DNA of 64,000 nucleotides from positions 1 through 64,000 of the forward strand of contig NZ_VISR01000010.1 in NCBI RefSeq assembly GCF_007827595.1, read 5' to 3'. The notes under the pieces are model-generated. The model did not search any database. It saw nothing but the letters and a program-made list of their open reading frames with translations, and was not told where the DNA came from. Shown one piece after another: positions 53,589-61,400 of this stretch; position 1 is the stretch's first letter; each line of letters starts with the position of its first letter. The stretch comes from Streptomyces sp. BK340 (GTDB taxonomy: Bacteria; Actinomycetota; Actinomycetes; Streptomycetales; Streptomycetaceae). The translations under genes were made by a program, and so were the position numbers.

Positions 53589-55313
53589 ATGGCAAGTTCC
53601 CTGGTCGATCTTGTGACCGCGCACGCCTCGAACCATCCGGAGCGCACCGCCTACCGCCACCTCGTCACCGGTGACTGCGACGGAGAGATCCAGGAACTCA
53701 CCTACGGCCGGCTGGCCACCCGCTCCCGTGCCGTCGCCGCCCGGCTGCAGGAACGCGGACTGGCCGGCTCGCGTGCCATGCTGCTGTACCCGCCCGGCCT
53801 GGAGTTCATCTCCGCCTACCTGGGCTGTCTGTCGGCCGGTGTGGTGGCCGTACCCGGCGTGCCCCCGCAGGGCCGCTCCCAGAACCACCGTGCGCTGACC
53901 CGGATGAAGCGCCTGATGGCCGACGCGGACGCCAAGGTCATCCTGGGCGGCCGGGACGTGATCACCGCGCTCGACGGCATGGCCGCACACCTGCCCGAAC
54001 TCGACGCGATAGCCCGGCTGGCCACCGAGGACATACCCGACGACGCGGCCGCCGCCTGGCGCGAACCCGAACTCACCGCGGATTCCGTGGCGTTCCTCCA
54101 GTACACCTCGGGTTCCACCTCGGCCCCGCGCGGCGTCGTCGTCACCCACGGCAACCTGATGGACAACGAGCGGGTCATCACCGAGCGCATGGGCCACACC
54201 CCCGAGGTGCTCGCCGCGCACGACCACGAACTGTTCGTCAGCTGGCTGCCGGTCTACCACGACATGGGGCTCATCGGTCCCGTCCTGAACACGGTGTACC
54301 TGGGCGCCACCGCCACCCTTTTCTCGCCCCTGCACTTCCTCCAGCAGCCGTCCCGCTGGCTCACCGCCGTCAGCCGCTACCGCCCGCACACCAGCGGCGG
54401 ACCCAACTTCGCCTACGAGCTGTGCCTGAAGCACGCCGGCCCGGACCTGCTCGACGGCCTCGACCTCAGCTCGTGGAAGGTCGCCTTCAACGGGGCCGAG
54501 CCGGTGCGCCCGGCCACCCTGCGCCGCTTCGCGGACACCTTCCGCCCCGCCGGATTCCGCAGTGAGGCCCTCTACCCCTGCTACGGCCTGGCCGAGGGCA
54601 CCCTGATGGTCACCGGCGGCACCGTGGACACCCCGCCGACGCTGCTCGCCGCCGCCGACGGCGCCCCCAACGCCGGCGAGGCCGACGCGGCAGCCGTCGG
54701 CTGCGGCCGGCCCGGCCCCGGCGTGAGCGTGGCGATCGTCCACCCCGAGCGGCAGGAGGAGCTGCCCGAGGGCGAGATCGGCGAGATCTGGGTGGGCGGA
54801 GCGAGTGTCGCCAAGGGCTACTGGCGCAACGCCCTCGCCACGCGCGAGACGTTCCGCGCCCAACTCCCGGGCCGTGCGGGCCGGTTCCTGCGCACCGGCG
54901 ACCTCGGCCTCCTGCGCGACGGCGAACTCTTCGTCACCGGCCGCCTGAAGGACCTCATCGTCATCGACGGCCGCAACCACTACCCGCAGGACCTGGAGCT
55001 GACCGCCGAACTGTCCCACCCGGCCCTGCGCCCCGGCTGCACCGCCGCGTTCTCCGTGGACACCGCCGGCGAAGGCGAACAGCCCGTCCTCGTCGCCGAG
55101 ATCGCCCCGGACGACGCCGGCGAGTCCGAGAAGATCACCGACCTGATCCGCAGCACGACCGGCGAGGCCCACGGCCTGTCCCTGCGCGACATCGTCCTGG
55201 TCCAGCCCGGCACCATCCCCAAGACCTCCAGCGGGAAGATCCAGCGCCGCGCCACCCGCACGGCGTACCTCGACGGCACCCTCTCCGTGGTGACCGCGCC
55301 CGCCGCCGAGTGA
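53589..55313 (+). CDS. Fatty acyl-AMP ligase (FAAL)
   Basis: This 574-residue ANL enzyme is of the FAAL type, which makes acyl-AMP and passes the acyl chain to an acyl carrier protein instead of to CoA. Indicators are LTYGRLATRSRAVAARLQ, GVVAVPGVPPQGRSQN, the ATP loop YTSGSTSAPRGVVVTHGNL (near residue 175), WLPVYHDMGLIGPVL (the MGL(I) motif of FAALs), YPCYGLAEGTLMVTGG (near 335), GRLKDLIVIDGRNHYPQDLE (near 460), and the C-terminal KTSSGKIQRRATR. ATG 53589 follows AGGTGAG. The next gene, 133 bases on, is a polyketide synthase that begins with an ACP, the expected acyl acceptor, so FAAL probably primes it with a fatty acid. Confidence 0.93.
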   Translation: MASSLVDLVTAHASNHPERTAYRHLVTGDCDGEIQELTYGRLATRSRAVAARLQERGLAGSRAMLLYPPGLEFISAYLGCLSAGVVAVPGVPPQGRSQNHRALTRMKRLMADADAKVILGGRDVITALDGMAAHLPELDAIARLATEDIPDDAAAAWREPELTADSVAFLQYTSGSTSAPRGVVVTHGNLMDNERVITERMGHTPEVLAAHDHELFVSWLPVYHDMGLIGPVLNTVYLGATATLFSPLHFLQQPSRWLTAVSRYRPHTSGGPNFAYELCLKHAGPDLLDGLDLSSWKVAFNGAEPVRPATLRRFADTFRPAGFRSEALYPCYGLAEGTLMVTGGTVDTPPTLLAAADGAPNAGEADAAAVGCGRPGPGVSVAIVHPERQEELPEGEIGEIWVGGASVAKGYWRNALATRETFRAQLPGRAGRFLRTGDLGLLRDGELFVTGRLKDLIVIDGRNHYPQDLELTAELSHPALRPGCTAAFSVDTAGEGEQPVLVAEIAPDDAGESEKITDLIRSTTGEAHGLSLRDIVLVQPGTIPKTSSGKIQRRATRTAYLDGTLSVVTAPAAE

Positions 55314-55446
55314 CACCGCCGCCTCCCGCGCCCCCGTCGGCGCGGGAGGCCCTCGCGGCCGTACGCCGCCCGTTCCGCCGTACCGCACACCCGTCGCCCG
55401 GTACGGAATCCAGCATGAGCCCGAGTTCACGAGGACACCTGCCCAG

Positions 55447-58400
55447 ATGCCTGCGAACGAGTCCCCGAAGCACACCCCCGAGCCGTCCCTGACGACCTCC
55501 GAGGGAGTCCGGGCCTGGCTGGCATCGGCCGTCGCCGAGTCGGCCGGGACCGACCCGGCGGACGTCGACCCGCACCGGCCGCTCGCCGAGTTCGGCCTGG
55601 GATCACGCCAGTTGGTCACCCTTGCCGCGGAACTCGGCACCCTGACCGGCCGCACCCTGGAGCCGTCCCTCGTCTTCAACCACCCCACCATCGCAGCCGT
55701 CGCGCAGGCCGTCTTCGAACCGCAGCGGGCGCAGACGCCGCCTCCGAGCACGGCCGTGGAGCGGACCGGTCCCGGCGACGACGTGGCGATCATCTCCATG
55801 GCCTGCCGCTTCCCCGGCGGCGCCGAGGACCCCGAGGCGCTGTGGCGGCTGCTGACCTCGGGCGAGGACGCCATCTCCGAGGTCCCGGCGGGCCGTTGGG
55901 ACACCAACGGCCTGTACGACCCCGACCCCGAAGCCGCCGGCAAGGCCTACACCCTGCGCGGCGGCTTCCTCGACGGCGGGATCGACCGTTTCGACGCGGC
56001 CTTCTTCGGCATCTCCCCGCGCGAGGCCGCCGCCATGGACCCCCAGCAGCGGCTGCTCCTGCAGACCACCTGGGAGGCGATCGAACGCGCCGGAATGCTC
56101 CCGGAGTCCCTGAACGGCAGCTCCACCGGCGTGTATCTCGGCCTGTACGACAGCGGCTACCTCGCCACCGCCCCGCTCAGCCAGCTCGACGGACACGTCG
56201 GCACCGGATCGGCGGCCAGCGTGGCCTCCGGACGCATCGCCTACACCCTCGGCCTGCAGGGCCCGGCGGTGACCGTCGACACCGCCTGCTCGTCCTCGCT
56301 GGTCGCCCTGCACCTGGCGGCGCGCGCGCTGGCGAGCGGCGAGTGCGATCTCGCCCTGGCCGGTGGGGCCACCCTGCTGGTCACGCCGCGCGGCCACGTC
56401 GAGTTCAGCAGGCTGCGCGGACTGTCCCCGTCCGGGCGGTGCAGCCCGTTCTCCGCCGACGCGGACGGCGTCGTGTGGGCCGAGGGCTGCGGGCTCGTCG
56501 TGCTCAAGCGGCTCGCGGACGCGCGCCGCGACGGCGACCGGATCCTGGCCGTCGTCAAGGGCTCGGCGATCAACCAGGACGGCCGCAGCCAGGGCCTCAG
56601 CGCCCCCAACGGCCCGGCGCAGGAACGAGTGGTGCGCGCCGCCCTGGACGCCGCCGGGCTCACCCCGCACGACCTCGACCACGTCGAGGCCCACGGCACC
56701 GGCACCCGGCTCGGCGACCCCATCGAACTCCGCGCCCTGGCCAACGTGTTCGGACCCGGCCGGCCGGCCGACCGCCCCCTCGGCATCGGCTCCCTGAAGT
56801 CCAACATCGGCCACACCCAGGCGGCCGCGGGCATCGGCGGCGTCATCAAGACCGTCCTCGCCCTCGGTCACGAGCACCTGCCCGCCTCCCTGCACGCCGA
56901 GCCCCGCACCGACCGGATCGACTGGACCGGCAGCGGACTGCACGTACAGAGCGCCGGACGGGACTGGCCGCGCACCGCGGACAGGGTGCGCCGGGCCGGG
57001 GTCAGCGCCTTCGGCATCAGCGGCACCAACGCCCACGTGGTCCTGGAGGAAGCGCCGCAACCCGCCACCGCGGACACCCCCGCGCAGCAGGCCGCCCCCG
57101 CCCTCTTCCCGCTCTCCGCCCGCAGCCTCCCCGCCCTGCGCGGCCAGGCCGCCCGGCTGCTCGACGCCCTGGAGACACGCCCGGAGCCGGCGCTCCGCGA
57201 GGTCGCCGCGACCCTCGCCCACCACCGCACCCACTTCGACCACCGGGCCGTCGTCCGGGCCACCGACCGCACCCGGCTCGTCGACGCCCTGCGCGCCCTC
57301 GCCGACGGACGCCCCGACCCCGACCACACCATCGGACCGGAGCGGACAGCCCCCGCCGGCAAACTGGCCTTCGTCTTCCCCGGCCAGGGCAGCCAGTGGG
57401 CCGGGATGGCCCGCGACCTGCTGGAGCGGGACCCCGTGTTCGCCGACGAACTCGACCGTTGCGACGCGGCGCTGCGCCCGTTCACCGAGTGGTCCGTGGC
57501 CGCCGTGCTGCGCGGCGACGCCGGCGCCCCGTCCCCGGACCGCGTGGACGTCGTCCAGCCCGCCCTGTTCGCCGTGATGGTGTCGCTGGCCGCCGTGTGG
57601 CGCGCCCGGGGCGTCCGCCCGGACGCCGTGATCGGGCACAGCCAGGGCGAGGTCGCCGCGGCCTGCGTCGCCGGCGCACTCAGCCTCAACGACGCGGCCG
57701 CCGTCGTCGCCCTGCGCAGCCAGGCCCTGACCGACCTGTCCGGAACCGGCACCATGGCCGTGATCGCGCTGCCCCACGACGAGGTCCGGGCCGAACTCGA
57801 CGGGGCCGTGTCGGTCGCCGCCGTCAACAGCGGCCGGGCGACCGTGGTCGCGGGCGCCGTCGAAGCGGTGGAAGCGCTGCTCGCCCGCCTCGAAGCGCGC
57901 CAGGTGTTCGTCCGCCGTCTCGACGTCGACTACGCCTCCCACAGCGACCGGGTCGAACCGGTCCGCGAGCGGATCCTCGACGAACTCGACGGCGTGACCG
58001 CGTACCCGACGGACATCGCCTGGTACTCCACGGTCACCGCCGAACCGGTCACCGAGGAACTGGAGGCCGGGTACTGGTACACCAACCTCCGCGAGACCGT
58101 CCGCTTCGCGCCCACCGTCGAGCGCATGCTCGCCGACGGCTACCGCCACTTCGTGGAACTGAGCCCCCACCCGGCCCTGCTCACCGCGCTGCGCACCCTC
58201 GGCGAGGACACCGGCCACGACCTGACCGCGGTCGGTTCGCTGGGCCGCGACGAGGACGGCCCCGCCTGCCTGGACCGGGCAGCCGCCGAACTCCACGTCC
58301 ACGGACGGCGGATCGACTGGCGCCGCCTGGTCCCCGACGGCGACACCGCCGACCTGCCCACCTACGCCTGGGACGCGCAGCGCCACTGGATCGAACCGGA

Positions 58401-61400
58401 GACCGCCGCCGGCGGCCCCGCCCTGTTCGACCGGGCCGCGCACCCGCTCCTCGGCATCCAGCTCCAGTCCGCCGACGAGACCCGCTGGACCTTCCGCAAC
58501 GAGTGGTCCCCGGCCACCGCCGACTGGCTGCCCGACCACACCGTGTTCGGCCGCACCGTGGTCTCCGGTACCACCCTGATGGAACTGTGCCGTGCCGCCC
58601 TCGCCGTGGCCCGCCCGGACGACGCGGCCGACGTCACCGACCTGCTCCTGCTCAGCCCCCTCGTCCTGCCCGGCACCGGCACGGTCGAGGTCTCCGTCGA
58701 GGTCGTCACCGCCGGTCCGGTACCCGAGGTCACCGTGCACAGCCGCCCGCGCGGCCAGGACGCCCCCGGCTGGACCCTGCACGCCACCGCCTCCGCGGCC
58801 GAGTCCGCCCCGCTCACCGCGGGCCGCCCGCCGCACTGGCCCGACACCGCCGAAGAGGCCTGGACCGCGCAGACGTACGACCGTCTGGCCGGCCTCGGCC
58901 TCGGCTACGGGCCCGCCTTCCAGGGCGTACGCTCGGCGGTCACGACCGGCGACGGAGAACTCCTCGCCCGGCTCTCCCTGCCCGCCACCGCCCGCGACGG
59001 GGCCGACCCGTACCCGGTGCACCCGGCTCTGCTGGACGCCGCCCTGCACGTCACCGCAGCCTTCGGGGCGGCCGACGGACGCGCCCTGCTCCCCGTCGCC
59101 GTGGGCCGCTGTGTCCTGCCGCACGGCGGCACGGGCGACCTGACCGCACGGGTGCGGCGCACCGGCGACGCCGACTCGGACCTCACCCTGGACGTCACGC
59201 TGTGGGACGCCGACGGCCTGCCCGCCGGACGCCTGGAGTCAGTGCGTCTGCGCGCCGCCGACCCGGCCGACCTCGACGCCGGCTCGGAGAACGCCCGGCA
59301 CCTGTACGAGGTGGCCTGGACCGCCGTCACCGAGGAGCCGCCCGCCGCGGCGCCGGACCTCACCTGGACCGTGGCCGGCGACCCGGCAGGCCCGAAGGCG
59401 CAGGCCGCTCTGCGGGGCCTAGCGCTGCGCGAGACGGGTGCCGACGTCGCCGTACGATTCTGGCCGCACCCCGACGAAGCGGTGTCCGGTGCCCATGAGC
59501 TGGCGGCCACCGCGCTCGCCGAGCTGCAGCGGCTCATCGCGCTCCCCGAGGACAGGACGCCCGCCCGGACCGTCTGGGTGACCCGCGGCGCGATCGCCGC
59601 CGCCGACGGAGACCCGGTCGCCGGATACACCCAGTCGGTGCTGTGGGGTCTCGTCCGCAGCGCCCGGGCCGAACACCCGGACCTCGGGCTGACGTTGCTG
59701 GACCTCGACGACGGCGATCCGGCGGCTGCGCTCAGGGCGGCCGCAGGCCTTGCCGGGGAACCCGAACTCGCCCTTCGCGAAAGGGCGTTGCTCGCCCCCC
59801 GGTTGGTGCGCGCACGCCCCGACCGGCACGAGCAGGGCTCGGCGGGACACCTCCCCACGGACGGGACCGTCCTGATCACCGGCGGTCTGGGTGCCGTCGG
59901 CCGGCACATCGCCCGCCTCTTCGCCCAACGCGGCGTTCCCCGGCTCCTGTTGACGGCGCGCCGGGGCGCCGATGATCCCCGCGCGGCCGAGACGGTCGCC
60001 GAACTGGCCGCGCTCGGCGCCGCGGCCGAGGTCGTCGCCTGCGAGGTCACCGACCCGGCCGCAGTCGCCGACGTACTCGCCCGGGCAGGCCAGGAGTCGC
60101 CCCTGCGCGGTGTCGTGCACTGCGCCGGGATCCTGGACGACGGGGTCGTCGCAGAGCTGACGCCCGAGCGGCTGGCGCGGGTACTGCGACCCAAGGTCGA
60201 CGGAGCCCTCCACCTGCACCGGCTCACCGCCGACGCCCCGCTGGACCTGTTCCTGCTGGTGTCCTCGGCCGCCGGTGTCGTGGGCAACGCGGGACAGGGC
60301 AACTACGCGGCCGCCAACGTCTTCCTCGACCAACTCGCCCACCACCGGCGGTCCCTGGGCCTGCCCGGCAGCTCGATCTCCTTCGGCGCCTGGGCCGGTG
60401 AGGGTCTCGCCGCGGCCCACGCCGACCTGGACCGCATGGCCCGGCTCGGCCACCGGGCGCTCACCCCGGAGCAGGGCCGCGACCTCGTCGCGCTGGCCCT
60501 GCGGCGCACCGCCCCGCACCTGGTGGCCTGGTCCCTCGACCTGCCCCGGCTGCGCCAGTCGGACGCGGGCGGCACCGCCCTGTGGCGCTCGCTGCTGCCC
60601 GCCTCGCGCGGCACCGGGGGAGACGCCCTCGCCGACCGCCTGACCCGGCTGCCCGAGCCCGAGCGGGCCGAGCGCGTCCTGGCCCTGGTCCGTGACGAGG
60701 CCGCCCGGGCCCTCGGCCTGCGCTCCGCCGAATCCGTGCGCCCCGACCAGCCGCTGCGCGACCTCGGCATGGACTCCGTCACCGCAGTCGAACTGCGCAA
60801 CCGCATCGGGGCCCGCCTCGGCACCCGCCTGCCCGCCACCCTCCTGTTCGACCACCCCACCGCCGACCGGCTCGCCGAGTACCTGCTCACCACCGTGCTG
60901 GGGCGCGCGTCGGGCCAGGTCCAGGCCCAGCGGGCCCGGACGACCTCGCCCGCCGGCGACGAACCGATCGCCATCGTGGCCATGGCCTGCCGGCTGCCCG
61001 GCTCGGTGAGCGACCCGGACGGCCTGTGGCGGCTGGTCGCCGAAGGCCGGGACGCGGTCGGCCCGTTCCCGGCCGGACGCTGGGACGTGGAGGCGCTCTA
61101 CGACCCCGACCCGGACGCGCTCGGCAAGTCCTACGCCCGCGAGGGCGGCTTCCTGGACGACATCGAGTCCTTCGACGCGGGCTTCTTCGGCATCACCCCG
61201 AAGGAGGCCGCCGCCATGGACCCCCAGCAGCGGCTGCTGCTGGAGACGGCCTGGGAGGCACTGGAGCGCGCCGGAATCGTGCCCGCCCGGCTCGCGGGCA
61301 GCACCACCGGCGTGTACGTCGGCATGTTCGGCAGCGACTACCTGGCGGGCTCCCGCCTCGACCAGCTCGACGGCTACGTCGGCACCGGCTCGGCGCTCAG

